Part shown: positions 1 through 8,619 of the stretch, piece by piece
How positions within the stretch are numbered: position 1 is the stretch's first letter
How the letters are laid out: every line of letters begins with the position of its first letter
From: Desulfovibrio sp. JY
GTDB lineage: Bacteria; Desulfobacterota; Desulfovibrionia; Desulfovibrionales; Desulfovibrionaceae
DNA: 64,000 nucleotides
Reading direction: 5' to 3'
Assembly: GCA_021730285.1 (NCBI GenBank)
Contig: CP082962.1
Coordinates: 1,426,001-1,490,000 of the forward strand
Notes under the pieces: generated by a model
What the model was told of the DNA's origin: nothing
Database searches by the model: none
What the model saw: the letters and a program-made list of their open reading frames with translations, nothing else
Translations under genes and position numbers: made by a program

Positions 1-390
1 GCCGGCGCCTTGCGCGGCGTGCGGTTAAGCCCCGAACTGTGGGAAGCCGTCAGGGACAACCTGCTGCCCGTCATCGAAAAAGCGCTGTATGTCCTGGACC
101 CGTCCTGTCGCCCGGAGCCGGAAGAACGTCCCGAGCCCATCGGGGACTGGGAGAACCTGCTGGCCTACTGGGATTTCACCTATGAGCCGAGCTATGACGT
201 GGCCTGCGCCCATTGCGGCGCATCCACCGAGGACTGGCGCCAGGACGACCCGCGCAAGTTCCGCTTGCGCGCGGCCAACCTCGGGGGACTGGTAACCTTC
301 CAGTGCCAGTCCTGCAAGTCCCTCGTGCTCAAAAAGCATTTCAAGAAGCATCTCACCGTGGAATGCCAGCCCTTCGTGGAGCACAAATAA
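1..390 (+). CDS. hypothetical protein with Cys pairs, 5' end probably outside window
   Basis: An open frame enters from the window edge and stops at 388-390. A TTG at 10 could be a start, but the frame stays open to position 1, so the gene is probably cut at its 5' end. The visible part has a CxxC pair (CAHC), a second CxxC pair (CQSC) about 36 residues later and a final Cys near the C-terminus, which suggests a small zinc-binding fold. I do not recognise the family. It runs towards parA and shares the bidirectional terminator at 405-440 with it. Confidence 0.6.
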   Translation, partial: AGALRGVRLSPELWEAVRDNLLPVIEKALYVLDPSCRPEPEERPEPIGDWENLLAYWDFTYEPSYDVACAHCGASTEDWRQDDPRKFRLRAANLGGLVTFQCQSCKSLVLKKHFKKHLTVECQPFVEHK

Positions 391-404
391 CCCTCGCACC
401 GCCC

Positions 405-440
405 AAAAAAGGCCGCTTCCGAGAGGAAGCGGCCTTTTTT
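405..440. terminator. bidirectional intrinsic terminator
   Basis: A perfect 10-bp stem GGCCGCTTCC / GGAAGCGGCC (411-420 and 425-434) with a GAGA tetraloop is flanked by A6 on the left and T6 on the right. It can therefore end transcripts from both the plus-strand gene before it and the minus-strand parA gene after it. Confidence 0.9.
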
Positions 441-455
441 GTTTCACGTGAAACA
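440..455. promoter_or_regulatory. parS: parS centromere site 1
   Basis: TGTTTCACGTGAAACA is a perfect 16-bp palindrome and an exact match to the bacterial chromosomal parS consensus bound by ParB. It lies between the terminator and the 3' end of parA. Confidence 0.93.
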
Positions 456-536
456 CCGTGTTACCGGCGGCATCGTGAAAAGAGAACGTCGAGGGTTATC
501 CGAAATATCTTCCTATAAGGCAGTACGGCACAAAAC

Positions 537-1304
537 TCAGGCCGGCTGACGTCGGACGACTTCCTGGGCCAGGGACAGATAGGCCGAGGCGCCACGGGAT
601 TTGACGTCGTGGGTCAGGACAGGCTTGCCGTAACTGGGCGCTTCGGACAGACGGATATTGCGCGGAATAAGGGTCTGGAAATACAGCTTGGGAAAGCATT
701 TCCATATCTCGCGCTTGACATGGCGATTGAGCTTGTTGCGGCCGTCATACATGGTCAGGGCCACGCCAAGCAGCGTCAGACGGTTATTGAAGCGTTTGCG
801 CACCTGGTCAAACGTACGCAGCAACTGGGCGATGCCTTCCAGGGCGTAGTATTCGCATTGCAGCGGCACGAGCAATTCGCTGGCCGCGCAAAGGGCGTTG
901 AGGGTCACCAGTCCCAGGGAGGGCGGACAATCGAGCAGGATGTACTCATAGTCATCCTGCACAGTGTCGATCAAGGCCCGGAGGAAATATTCCCGGCGCG
1001 GTTTGTCCACCAGCTCGATTTCTGCCGCCACGAGATCGGGACCGGAAGGAAGCACGCTCAGAAAGGGGAGTTCCGTGCCGACGATAGCTTCCTTGGCCCG
1101 GGCCGGTTCATACAAGACCGTGTACAGATTTTCGCTGACCTGGTCGGGATAGACGGAAAGACCGCTGCCGGCATTGGCCTGCGGATCACAATCGATCAGC
1201 AGGGTTTTTTTTTCCATGACGGCCAGGGATGCGGAAAGATTGACCGCCGTCGTGGTCTTGCCGACGCCGCCCTTTTGATTGGCAATAACGATGACCCGCG
1301 CCAT
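537..1304 (-). CDS. parA: ParA/Soj-type chromosome partitioning ATPase
   Basis: A 255-residue deviant Walker-A ATPase that in its family moves or positions ParB-parS complexes and, in Soj proteins, can also modulate DnaA. The start at 1304 gives [18 protein letters not shown] with the KGGVGKTT motif at residues 10-17, preceded by a GAGGAGG ribosome site. A longer frame to 1361 would add 19 unusual residues and run into the second parS. The conserved [12 protein letters not shown] stretch (Walker B region) and length are normal for chromosomal ParA. Two parS sites flank the gene. No parB gene follows in the usual position, since the next gene downstream is convergent and unrelated. Confidence 0.93.
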   Translation of the reverse strand: MARVIVIANQKGGVGKTTTAVNLSASLAVMEKKTLLIDCDPQANAGSGLSVYPDQVSENLYTVLYEPARAKEAIVGTELPFLSVLPSGPDLVAAEIELVDKPRREYFLRALIDTVQDDYEYILLDCPPSLGLVTLNALCAASELLVPLQCEYYALEGIAQLLRTFDQVRKRFNNRLTLLGVALTMYDGRNKLNRHVKREIWKCFPKLYFQTLIPRNIRLSEAPSYGKPVLTHDVKSRGASAYLSLAQEVVRRQPA

Positions 1305-1360
1305 AAGCCCTCCTCGATCCCATATGATCAGCCAGGGCGCAACGCGCCACGGCGCAGACA

Positions 1361-1376
1361 TGTTTCACGTGAAACA
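1361..1376. promoter_or_regulatory. parS: parS centromere site 2
   Basis: A second exact TGTTTCACGTGAAACA palindrome lies upstream of the parA start, 921 bp from the first copy and 11 bp from the stop of the preceding gene. ParB bound here could also affect parA transcription, which is an inference. Confidence 0.93.
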
Positions 1377-1387
1377 GTGGAAAAGGC

Positions 1388-1678
1388 TTAATCGCGGAAC
1401 ATGCGATGGCAGTACGATTGCGCGTCATCAAGGGACTCGACGAGCATGACGCATCCTTCCACGTCGCCCTTTTTGACGGCATTGAGCAGCTGTCCGGCAA
1501 GATGGGAAAAATCCTCGGCCTCGTCCATCCACGTTTCACCGGCCTGCTGGTGCAGGCGCTGGGCTAAGCGGAAAAAACGATTCACATCCGCTTCTTCAGG
1601 AAGATTGGCTTCCGCGACCTGGCTTTGGATTTTCGTAAAAACCGTTTCAAGATCACGTTTCGTGGTCTGGAATTCCAT
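1388..1678 (-). CDS. small conserved-looking hypothetical protein upstream of parA
   Basis: Encodes 96 residues, acidic and predicted mainly helical from its composition, with no Cys pairs, signal peptide or membrane segment. I do not recognise the family. It is the gene directly upstream of parA on the same strand, separated by 83 bp that hold parS site 2, so the two may be co-transcribed. A TTGACA hexamer on the minus strand at 1747-1752 could be its -35 element, with only a weak -10 about 15-17 bp further. Confidence 0.7.
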   Translation of the reverse strand: MEFQTTKRDLETVFTKIQSQVAEANLPEEADVNRFFRLAQRLHQQAGETWMDEAEDFSHLAGQLLNAVKKGDVEGCVMLVESLDDAQSYCHRMFRD

Positions 1679-1746
1679 TACCTGGTTCCGTCCTTGAGGC
1701 AGTTTGAACGTTGGTAACAGCTTCGATTAGTGTACCTTATCCATCC

Positions 1747-1752
1747 TGTCAA
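1747..1752 (-). promoter_or_regulatory. possible -35 element for the parA-side transcript
   Basis: TTGACA on the minus strand, about 70 bp upstream of the ATG at 1678. The -10 candidates at 15-17 bp spacing (ACTAAT, TAATCG) are poor matches, so this is tentative. Confidence 0.35.
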
Positions 1753-1754
1753 TA

Positions 1755-2762
1755 TCAAGCCCGGTAATATTGCCGGTACCACTCAATAAACCGGGCAATG
1801 CCGGTTTCAATGGGCGTCGACGGCTTGAATCCCACGTCACGAATCAGATCGTCAACATTGGCATAGGTTGCCGGAACGTCGCCAGGCTGCAACGGCAACA
1901 TCTCCTTAATTGCTTTTTTACCCAATGCATCTTCAATAGTCTCGATAAAATGCATAAGGGTAACACTATTGTTGTTGCCAATGTTATACAGCCGATACGG
2001 TGCTATACTACTGCCGGGATCGGGAGATGCAGGATTCCAAGTTGGATTGGGTGTTGGAGTATTTTGCGTCACCCGGACAACCCCTTCCACTATATCGTCG
2101 ATGTACGTAAAATCACGCTCCATACGGCCGTGATTGAAGACCTGGATGGGCTTGTCTTCAAGAATGGCTTTTGTAAATAAAAACAAAGCCATATCCGGAC
2201 GTCCCCAGGGACCGTACACTGTAAAAAACCGCAATCCGGTACACGGAAGCCCATACAGATAGCTGTAGGAATGAGCCATCAACTCGTTGGATTTCTTGGA
2301 CGCGGCATACAGGCTGATAGGGTGGTCCACATTGTCGTGGACGGAAAAAGGCATGGTCGTATTGAGGCCGTACACGGAGCTGGACGAAGCGAAGACGAAG
2401 TGGTCGACCTTGTTCTGCCGGCAATTTTCCAGAATGTTGAAATAGCCGAGCAGATTGGTTTGAACATAGTCTTCGGGATGCGTCAGACTGTGGCGCACGC
2501 CAGCCTGGGCGGCCAGATTGACCACATGGCTGAATTTGCCATCGGCAAAAAGGCTGTCCATGGCCGGACGATCGGCCATATCGGCCTTGACGAAACGGAA
2601 CTGCTTCTCGGCGGCGAGAATATCGATCCGGTTCTGTTTGAGGCTGACGGAATAATACGGACTCATGTTGTCCAGGCCGGTCACGGTATGACCCATGGAC
2701 AGAAATCGGCGGCATAAATGGAAGCCGATAAATCCGGCAGCGCCGGTGACAAGAATGTTCAT
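1755..2762 (-). CDS. NAD-dependent sugar-nucleotide epimerase, UDP-glucuronate 4-epimerase type
   Basis: A 335-residue extended short-chain dehydrogenase. The start at 2762 (MNILVTGAAGFIG) follows a GAGGAG ribosome site. The N-terminal TGAAGFIG motif binds NAD, and the SSSSVYG stretch and YAASK (YxxxK) supply the catalytic Ser/Tyr/Lys triad. Length, the GVRHSLTHPEDYVQTN stretch and the ending match the UDP-glucuronate 4-epimerases that make UDP-galacturonate for surface polysaccharide. Exact substrate is an inference, because related UDP-glucose 4-epimerases look similar. It is last in a minus-strand cluster behind slipin and NfeD genes, 63 bp after the slipin stop. Confidence 0.88.
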   Translation of the reverse strand: MNILVTGAAGFIGFHLCRRFLSMGHTVTGLDNMSPYYSVSLKQNRIDILAAEKQFRFVKADMADRPAMDSLFADGKFSHVVNLAAQAGVRHSLTHPEDYVQTNLLGYFNILENCRQNKVDHFVFASSSSVYGLNTTMPFSVHDNVDHPISLYAASKKSNELMAHSYSYLYGLPCTGLRFFTVYGPWGRPDMALFLFTKAILEDKPIQVFNHGRMERDFTYIDDIVEGVVRVTQNTPTPNPTWNPASPDPGSSIAPYRLYNIGNNNSVTLMHFIETIEDALGKKAIKEMLPLQPGDVPATYANVDDLIRDVGFKPSTPIETGIARFIEWYRQYYRA

Positions 2763-2825
2763 GGCTCCTCTGGGTAGCTGTGAAAGGGTCCGCCGATTAC
2801 AAGACACATCGACATGGCAATGCGA

Positions 2826-3686
2826 TCACGCGTCGCCAAGCTGCTGGTTTTGTAGCGGATCGGATGGCGCCTCGACCGTGGAATCAGGTTCAGGATACTG
2901 TGTCGCGGGGTCCGGCGCAAGATCCGGCTGGGCTGCCGCGGCGTGGGTCGGAACATGAAAAAAAGAACGGATAAAATCAAGAGGAATAGGTAAAATAGTA
3001 GCCGCATGGCTTTCGGCGGCCATTTCCCGCATGGTTTGCAAATAGCGCAGCTGCAAGGCCTCGGGACGCACGGCGATGATGGTGGCCGCCTGGGCCAGAC
3101 GCGTGGCGGCCTGGTATTCGCCCTCGGCGTTGATGACCTTGGCCCGGCGTTCGCGTTCGGCCTCGGCCTGCTTGGCCATGGCCCGCTGCATCTCCTGGGG
3201 CAGGTCGATGTATTTGAGCTCCACATTGGCGACCTTGATGCCCCAGGGGCCGGCGTGCTGGTCGAGAATGCCCTGGACACGCTCGTTGACCTTGTCCCGA
3301 TGGGCCAGGATCTCGTCGAGTTCCACACCGCCGCAGACGCTGCGCAGGGTGGTCTGGGAAATCTGCGAGGTCGCGTACATGTAGTCCTCCACTTCCAGGA
3401 TGGCCTTGATGGGGTCCACGACCCGGAAATAGACCACGGCATTGACCTTGATGCTGACGTTGTCGCGGGTGATGACGTCCTGGTTGGGCACGTCCATGGC
3501 AAAAGTGCGCATGGAAAGCTTGGTCATGCGGTCGATGATCGGAAAAAGCAGGATGAGCCCAGGCCCCTTGGCCCCGATGATGCGGCCGAGACGGAAAATG
3601 ACGCCCCGCTCGTATTCGTTGAGCACGCGAAGCGAGGTCACGAGAATAAAAATGACAATGGCCAGGATGGGGATGAACGTGTACAT
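2826..3686 (-). CDS. slipin, SPFH/band 7 membrane protein
   Basis: A 286-residue member of the stomatin/prohibitin family. The start at 3686 has a GGAGGA site and gives one N-terminal membrane helix (residues 3-19), followed by the SPFH domain ([19 protein letters not shown] onward) and the basic coiled-coil stretch [20 protein letters not shown] typical of slipins. A Pro/Ala-rich tail ends the protein. The upstream gene encodes an NfeD protease. In archaea and bacteria slipin and NfeD are commonly paired and the protease cleaves the slipin C-terminus. The pair is thought to act in membrane microdomain or membrane-stress maintenance. Confidence 0.92.
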   Translation of the reverse strand: MYTFIPILAIVIFILVTSLRVLNEYERGVIFRLGRIIGAKGPGLILLFPIIDRMTKLSMRTFAMDVPNQDVITRDNVSIKVNAVVYFRVVDPIKAILEVEDYMYATSQISQTTLRSVCGGVELDEILAHRDKVNERVQGILDQHAGPWGIKVANVELKYIDLPQEMQRAMAKQAEAERERRAKVINAEGEYQAATRLAQAATIIAVRPEALQLRYLQTMREMAAESHAATILPIPLDFIRSFFHVPTHAAAAQPDLAPDPATQYPEPDSTVEAPSDPLQNQQLGDA

Positions 3687-3706
3687 GGCTCCTCCTTTGC
3701 CGGTTG

Positions 3707-5056
3707 TTAGCGGGCGGATGCGGGGGCATCGCCAGCGGTGACGACAAGCGTCATGTCCTGCGCGGCGACAATGCGGACGGATTGGCCGGGCACGAGCCGG
3801 CAGTCGGCGCAACCGGCATCCAGCCGGGCATTCCAAATTTCGCCGTTGACGAACACCTTGCCTGAATCTCCCTCGAAATGACGCACGGTGGCGTTTTCCC
3901 CGACAAGGGCCTCCAGACCGGAGCGGGGCTTTTGCCGTTGGGCCTTGGCCACGATCCAGCCGGCCAAAAGCAGGATCAGAGAGACGCCGGCCACAGTCGG
4001 GGCAATGACGGACAAGGGAAGGCCGGCCTGTCCGTCGTGCCGGAAAAGCAGCATGGACCCGATAAAAAGGGCGGCCACGCCGCTGACGCTCAAAAGGCCG
4101 TAGCTGGTCACGTACAGTTCCAGCAGAAAAAGGCCGCCGCCGAAAAGAAGCAGCAGCAGTCCCGTGATGTTGGTCGGCAGGATGGACAGGGCGTAGAGCG
4201 CCGGCAGGATGCACAAGCCGCCGACCACGCCGGGCAGGATGGCCCCGGGCGTGGTCAGCTCGAAAAAAATGCCGGCAACGCCGATCAGGAGCAGAATATA
4301 GGCCACCTGGGGATCAAGAAGCCAGGTCAAGAAGCCGTAGCGCCAACCGGGCTCATAGGGCGAAACGACCACCGCATCCGGGGAAAACCGCAGAACCTTG
4401 CCGCCGGATTCCAGGCCGCGCTTGCCGATCTGGGTCAGCAGATCCTGTTGGTCGACGGCAATGAAGTCCACGACCCGCTCGCGCACCGCCTCGGCCGCGG
4501 TCAGGTTCTCGGCATTGGCGACAAAACGCTGATACCATTTGGCGTTGCGGCCATGGGACAGGGCCATGCCCCGCACCAGGCTTTCCAGATCGTTTTGAAT
4601 CTTCTTGTGCAGTGTTTTGCCCAGGTCGCCGCCGCCAGGCCCGACAGGCGATGCCGACCCGATGGTCGTAGCGGGAGCCATGGCGGTAATGGTCGCGGCC
4701 GCCATGAGAAAGACGCCGCCCGAGGCGGCTCTGGCCCCGGAAGGGGCAATCCAGATGGCAATGGGAACCGGGCTGCCGAGAATGGACGTCACCATGCGGC
4801 GCATGGGCTCGATACCGCCGCCCGGCGTATTGAGCCGCAGGACCAGCAGGGCGGCCCCGCGTTTTTTGGCCACGGCAATGGCGTCGTCGAGCATGTCGGC
4901 CTGGGCCGGGGAAATGGCGGCGTCCAGGGTGGCCGTGACAACGTCAATGGGCGCTTTCTGCGCCTGGGAAAGGGCCGGAACGAAGAGCAGCAGGGCGGCC
5001 AGCAGGCAAGAGGGGAAAAGGCGCTTAACCGCCGCCAAGGGCGCTGATGACTTCAT
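3707..5056 (-). CDS. NfeD-type membrane-bound ClpP-class serine protease
   Basis: A 449-residue protein. The start at 5056, with GGAGG upstream, gives a signal peptide (about residues 1-33, hydrophobic core ending PALSQAQ). A ClpP-like protease domain follows (about 35-230): LRLNTPGGG is the substrate-strand region and ARAASGG holds the likely nucleophile Ser. Then come several membrane helices (about 240-370) and a C-terminal OB-fold typical of NfeD (about 380-449). Known long NfeD proteins pair with SPFH proteins, as here with the slipin 20 bp downstream. The start overlaps the preceding gene by 32 bp, implying translational coupling. Confidence 0.92.
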   Translation of the reverse strand: MKSSAPLAAVKRLFPSCLLAALLLFVPALSQAQKAPIDVVTATLDAAISPAQADMLDDAIAVAKKRGAALLVLRLNTPGGGIEPMRRMVTSILGSPVPIAIWIAPSGARAASGGVFLMAAATITAMAPATTIGSASPVGPGGGDLGKTLHKKIQNDLESLVRGMALSHGRNAKWYQRFVANAENLTAAEAVRERVVDFIAVDQQDLLTQIGKRGLESGGKVLRFSPDAVVVSPYEPGWRYGFLTWLLDPQVAYILLLIGVAGIFFELTTPGAILPGVVGGLCILPALYALSILPTNITGLLLLLFGGGLFLLELYVTSYGLLSVSGVAALFIGSMLLFRHDGQAGLPLSVIAPTVAGVSLILLLAGWIVAKAQRQKPRSGLEALVGENATVRHFEGDSGKVFVNGEIWNARLDAGCADCRLVPGQSVRIVAAQDMTLVVTAGDAPASAR

Positions 5057-5669
5057 GCCAGGCCTCCTTGTCGCCGCTGAGGAGGATGTCGGGATCGGCG
5101 AGCATGACAGGTTTGAGAGCAGGCAGTTGGCCATGCCAGGCAGCCGCTACTTCCGGGGCAGGGGCGCCGAAGACCGCCAGGATGGCCGGTTGCAGGAGCC
5201 GCAATCCGGCCAGGAAAATCGCCGTGTCGCGCGCCCGATCGTCGCTTTCCGGCAAACAGTAGGGCCAAAAGGCCACGGCATTGGCTCCGGAAAGTCCGAT
5301 ATCCTGGATGAGCCGCCGCCAAAGCCGGCCGCGCCTGGGGTCGGCCTGACCGGTCATGTCCAGGGACAAGGCCTCGTAGGTCAAAACGATACGGGGAGCG
5401 GAGGGCGCCTTGGCAAAAATCGAAGACCAGGGCTTGGGCCAGGCAGCCGGGTCCTCGCCAACCTGGGGAGGCGCTTCCACGGGCTCGGGCGATGTAAAGG
5501 GCTCAGGCGCAACATGCGGCGCGGGTTCGACCTGGAGAGCAGGCTCCCGCTCGGGCGCGCTCTCCGCGACCGCCTCGGCCAGGGGATCGATATAAAAATA
5601 CCGGATGCCCGCCTGCTGCCAGACACGAAGCCGTTCCGGCACGTTTAAAAGCGATTCGTTGAGTCCCAT
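5025..5669 (-). CDS. hypothetical protein, possibly a degenerate uracil-DNA-glycosylase-like fold
   Basis: A 214-residue protein in two parts. The N-terminal 40 residues (VPERLRVWQQAGIRYFYID) precede a Pro/Glu/Ala-rich linker (about 40-75) and a folded C-terminal domain. The order of segments there (LTYEALSLDMTG..DPRRGRLWRRLI..., then ANAVAFWPYCLPE, then ILAVFGAPAPEVA) resembles the strand order of the UDG superfamily, but no clear catalytic motif is visible. This resemblance is my inference. The gene overlaps coaBC by 25 bp and the NfeD gene by 32 bp, so it is embedded in the operon. Confidence 0.75.
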   Translation of the reverse strand: MGLNESLLNVPERLRVWQQAGIRYFYIDPLAEAVAESAPEREPALQVEPAPHVAPEPFTSPEPVEAPPQVGEDPAAWPKPWSSIFAKAPSAPRIVLTYEALSLDMTGQADPRRGRLWRRLIQDIGLSGANAVAFWPYCLPESDDRARDTAIFLAGLRLLQPAILAVFGAPAPEVAAAWHGQLPALKPVMLADPDILLSGDKEAWHEVISALGGG

Positions 5670-6865
5670 ATCTTCCAGGCCATTTCCGTTTTCGGCGCGC
5701 TTGCCCAGTGTTCGGTGCGGCCATCCGTGGCCAAAACTACGGCCTCGTTATCCAGGGCGGCAAACCCGGCATCGCTGCGGCCGATAGGATTGGCCACGAT
5801 CAAGTCGCAATTTTTGCGCGTCAGCTTTCCCTTGGCGTTTTCCAGCAAATTGTCCGTTTCGGCGCAAAAGCCGACAAGCCTCTGCCCGGGGCGCTTTTTC
5901 TGGCCCATTGCCGCCAGGATATCATGGGTGGGAGAAAATGCCAGGGTCAGTTCCTTGCCGGCCACGGCCTTTTTGAACTTGCCGCCGCTGGGATGGGGGA
6001 CGGGTGAAAAATCGGCCACGGCAGCGGTCATAACGGCCATGTCGCAGTCCGGCCAAGCGGTAAGACAGGCGTCGTGCATCTCTTTTGCGGTCGTGACCGG
6101 AACAACCGTGACATCGTCCGGAAACCACCAGGATACGGGTCCGGAAACCACGGTCACCGAAGCCCCGCGCAGCCAGGCGGCCATGGCCAGACAAGCGCCC
6201 ATGCGGCCGGTGGAGGGGTTGGACCAGAACCGGGCGGCGTCGAAATACTCGCGTGTCGGCCCGAGGCTGACCAGCACCTTCTTGCCGGCCATGTCCTGCG
6301 GGGTGAGCGCCTTGAGGATGGCCGTGAAAATGGCCTCCTCGCCGGCAAGCCGCCCCCGGCCGGATTCGCCGCAGGCCATCTCGCCGCATTCGGGCATGAC
6401 GCCGACGACGCCCCGCGAAAGGAGGGTTTGCCAATTGGCCTGGGTAGCGACGGCCTTCCAGAGCCGGGGGTTCATGGCCGGAGCCACGACCATGGTCCCT
6501 TCGAAAGCCAGGGCCTGGCAGGCGAGCAAATCGCCGGCCAAACCACAGGACAACCGGGCCAGGATGTCGGCCGTGGCCGGAACAATGGCCAGCACGTCGG
6601 CGGTCTGCGACGGGGCGAGATGGGCGAAATTGGCCGCTTCCGGGGAAAACATGTCGGTGTAGACGGGATCGGCCCCAAGGGCCTCGAAGGAAAGCGGGGT
6701 GACGAAACGTTGGGCGGCCGTGGTCAGGGTCACACCCACGGAAGCGCCCGAAGCGACAAGGCGTCGCAAAAGGGACAGGGCCTTGAAGGCGGCTACGGAA
6801 CCGGTCACGCCGAGGTGTACCCGTCGTCCGGAATATCCTTTGAAATCGCAATGTGTTGTTGTCAT
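5645..6865 (-). CDS. coaBC: bifunctional phosphopantothenoylcysteine decarboxylase / phosphopantothenate-cysteine ligase
   Basis: A 406-residue enzyme for two consecutive steps of coenzyme A synthesis. The ATG at 6865 starts MTTTHCDF. The N-terminal CoaC flavoprotein domain has VTGSVAAFK, the active-site His region NFAHLAP and the substrate-clamp motif PAMNPRLW. The loop GEMACGESGRGRLA carries the catalytic Cys. The C-terminal CoaB domain starts near KKVLVSLGPTREYFDAARFW with SNPSTGRMG and AVMTAAVADFSP for CTP and substrate binding. It heads the minus-strand cluster and is divergent from the Mut7-C gene, with a 95-bp shared upstream region. Confidence 0.95.
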   Translation of the reverse strand: MTTTHCDFKGYSGRRVHLGVTGSVAAFKALSLLRRLVASGASVGVTLTTAAQRFVTPLSFEALGADPVYTDMFSPEAANFAHLAPSQTADVLAIVPATADILARLSCGLAGDLLACQALAFEGTMVVAPAMNPRLWKAVATQANWQTLLSRGVVGVMPECGEMACGESGRGRLAGEEAIFTAILKALTPQDMAGKKVLVSLGPTREYFDAARFWSNPSTGRMGACLAMAAWLRGASVTVVSGPVSWWFPDDVTVVPVTTAKEMHDACLTAWPDCDMAVMTAAVADFSPVPHPSGGKFKKAVAGKELTLAFSPTHDILAAMGQKKRPGQRLVGFCAETDNLLENAKGKLTRKNCDLIVANPIGRSDAGFAALDNEAVVLATDGRTEHWASAPKTEMAWKIWDSTNRF

Positions 6866-6960
6866 AAGAATTCCCTGCGGCAATGCGCTAATAATCACCG
6901 GGATGATGGGGTATACGGCAAAGGCGGGAGAAGCGTAAAGATCGACCGGGAGGGTGGTCC

Positions 6961-7728
6961 ATGGACAAGGCGGCCACATTACTCTTTGCGGGCGCATTGC
7001 GGGAGCTCTTGCGAAAACCCGCCGCACACGGCGAAGTCCTCTATCCCGTGACGCGGCAAACCTCGATAAAGGACGTTATCGAGGCCCTGGGGCCGCCCCA
7101 TACCGAAATCCACGGCATCACCGCCGACGGCCTGCCGGTCGGGTTCGAACACAGGCTTGCCCAGGGCGAGCGCATCGAAATACGCCCGGCCGAACTTCCC
7201 ATCGACGTCTTCAGGCCGACCCTGCTGCGGCCAACGCCGCTTCCCCCCGGCCCAAAGCGCTTCGTGGCGGACGCCAACGTCGGCCGGCTGGCCACGCTCC
7301 TGCGGCTGCTCGGATACGACGTGGCCTACGATAGGGACATGGAAGACAGGGAGCTGGCCCGCATCGCCTCGGAAGAAGGGCGCATCGCCCTGTCCCGGGA
7401 CGTCAGCTGCCTGAAGCGGTCCAGGATCGTCCACGGCCGGCTGATCCGGGCCAACGATCCCCAACAACAACTGCGCGATATCCTGCGTGCCTATGGCCTG
7501 ACGCCGCCCTATGCGGCGTTTTCGCGCTGCCTGCGCTGCAACCGGGTGCTAAATCCGGTGGAGAAAAAGGACGTCCTGGACCGGCTGTTGCCGAAGACGA
7601 AGCGGTATTACGAAACGTTCTCGACGTGCCCGCAGTGCGGGCGCATCTATTGGGCGGGCTCGCATTACGAGCACATGCAGGGCTTTCTCCGGGAGATTCT
7701 CGAAGGGGAGGGGACGCTCAGCCGTTAA
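6961..7728 (+). CDS. Mut7-C RNase-domain protein with N-terminal ubiquitin-like domain
   Basis: A 255-residue protein with a GGGAGGGTGG ribosome site. Residues 1-80 look like the Mut7-C ubiquitin-like fold (ThiS/MoaD-like, LLFAGALRELL... and a PAELP end). Residues about 95-245 match the Mut7-C domain: the PIN-like RNase part begins RFVADANVGRLATLLRLLGYDVAY with acidic residues D(ADAN) and D(YDRDMED) and SRDVSCL. A zinc ribbon follows with two CxxC pairs (CLRCN and CPQCG). The family is predicted to be an RNase. Its 3' end overlaps the convergent PilZ gene by 11 bp. Confidence 0.88.
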   Translation: MDKAATLLFAGALRELLRKPAAHGEVLYPVTRQTSIKDVIEALGPPHTEIHGITADGLPVGFEHRLAQGERIEIRPAELPIDVFRPTLLRPTPLPPGPKRFVADANVGRLATLLRLLGYDVAYDRDMEDRELARIASEEGRIALSRDVSCLKRSRIVHGRLIRANDPQQQLRDILRAYGLTPPYAAFSRCLRCNRVLNPVEKKDVLDRLLPKTKRYYETFSTCPQCGRIYWAGSHYEHMQGFLREILEGEGTLSR

Positions 7729-8599
7729 GCCCCTTGTCGCGGTACAGGGCCAGATGCCACTCGTAAATGCGCTGGGCCATGTCGTCGATGACGTTGTCCG
7801 TGATCTTTTTCCACTCGACCTTGCCGGTTTCCTCCAGCCGCACGCCGTTGGCCACGAATTCCAGGCCCAGGGTCATGTCGTGGGACAGGGGATCGGGCTG
7901 CACATTGTTGATCTTGCCGACCAGCCAATACTCGCCGCGCAGCTTGGGTGCGTTCTCCACAAAGGTAAAAAACAGGATGAAGCGATCCCCCTTGTTGGGG
8001 GCGAGATTCTTTTCCTTGAGCAGATCCCGTCGCAACAGCAGGCGCAGGCCGCCGGCCGAGATGTTTTCCAACTGCGCCAGGGACGCCTTGAAATGGCTGT
8101 GGGAGACGGTGGGCTTGGCCAGATCGAAACCGCCTTTGGCATCGTAGCGCCAAAGGGCGATATGGCTGAATTGCTCCAGGTCGGGCTTCATCCGCAGGCT
8201 TTTGCGGCGCTGGGCCCCTTGCAGAGAACCGGGAAAGGAGATGGCGATCTGGGGAAGCCGTTGTTGTTGGTTGCGGATACGCAGGATGGTCGTATCGAAG
8301 CTATAAAAAATTTCCCGGTGGCGGTGCTCGCGTTCAACAATCTTAAAAAAACAGGTGATCGTCTGGCCGATGAATCGTTCCTTGACCGTGGCCAGGCCGC
8401 TGAGTTCCAGAACAAGTCCGACATCGTTTAAGGCCATGATGTTGGCCGTGACGCCTGTGATAGTGGTGGTCTGGGAATCGAATTTGACGTGGACCTTCGA
8501 GCGCTGGGCCATGGCCTCGTCCAGGATGCCGGCATTGCGCCGATGTTCCTGTTCCTCCTCACGGGAGGGCTTTTTCTTGCGAAGCATGTCCAGCACCAT
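7718..8599 (-). CDS. PilZ domain protein, YcgR-like c-di-GMP receptor
   Basis: A 293-residue protein. The C-terminal half carries both PilZ hallmarks: RRKSLR (RxxxR-type) near residue 132 and NISAGGLRLL (N/DxSxxG) near residue 190. The N-terminal half (KVHVKFDSQTTTITGVTANI...) resembles the YcgR N-terminal split-barrel partner domain. Proteins of this layout bind c-di-GMP and usually slow flagellar motors. The target here is unknown. No strong ribosome site precedes either the ATG at 8599 or one four codons later, so the start is uncertain. It is the last gene of the dnaA-gyrA run. Confidence 0.85.
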   Translation of the reverse strand: MVLDMLRKKKPSREEEQEHRRNAGILDEAMAQRSKVHVKFDSQTTTITGVTANIMALNDVGLVLELSGLATVKERFIGQTITCFFKIVEREHRHREIFYSFDTTILRIRNQQQRLPQIAISFPGSLQGAQRRKSLRMKPDLEQFSHIALWRYDAKGGFDLAKPTVSHSHFKASLAQLENISAGGLRLLLRRDLLKEKNLAPNKGDRFILFFTFVENAPKLRGEYWLVGKINNVQPDPLSHDMTLGLEFVANGVRLEETGKVEWKKITDNVIDDMAQRIYEWHLALYRDKGLNG

Positions 8600-8619
8600 G
8601 GCGTGGTATCCAGCTTGAT

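Noticed and set aside
25-456. 143-codon minus-strand frame over the first gene
   Set aside because: It is the antisense of the plus-strand gene and starts inside parS, with no ribosome site.
2826-4214. 462-codon frame starting in the NfeD gene
   Set aside because: The real slipin start is ATG 3686 with a good ribosome site; upstream codons are the wrong frame of the NfeD gene.
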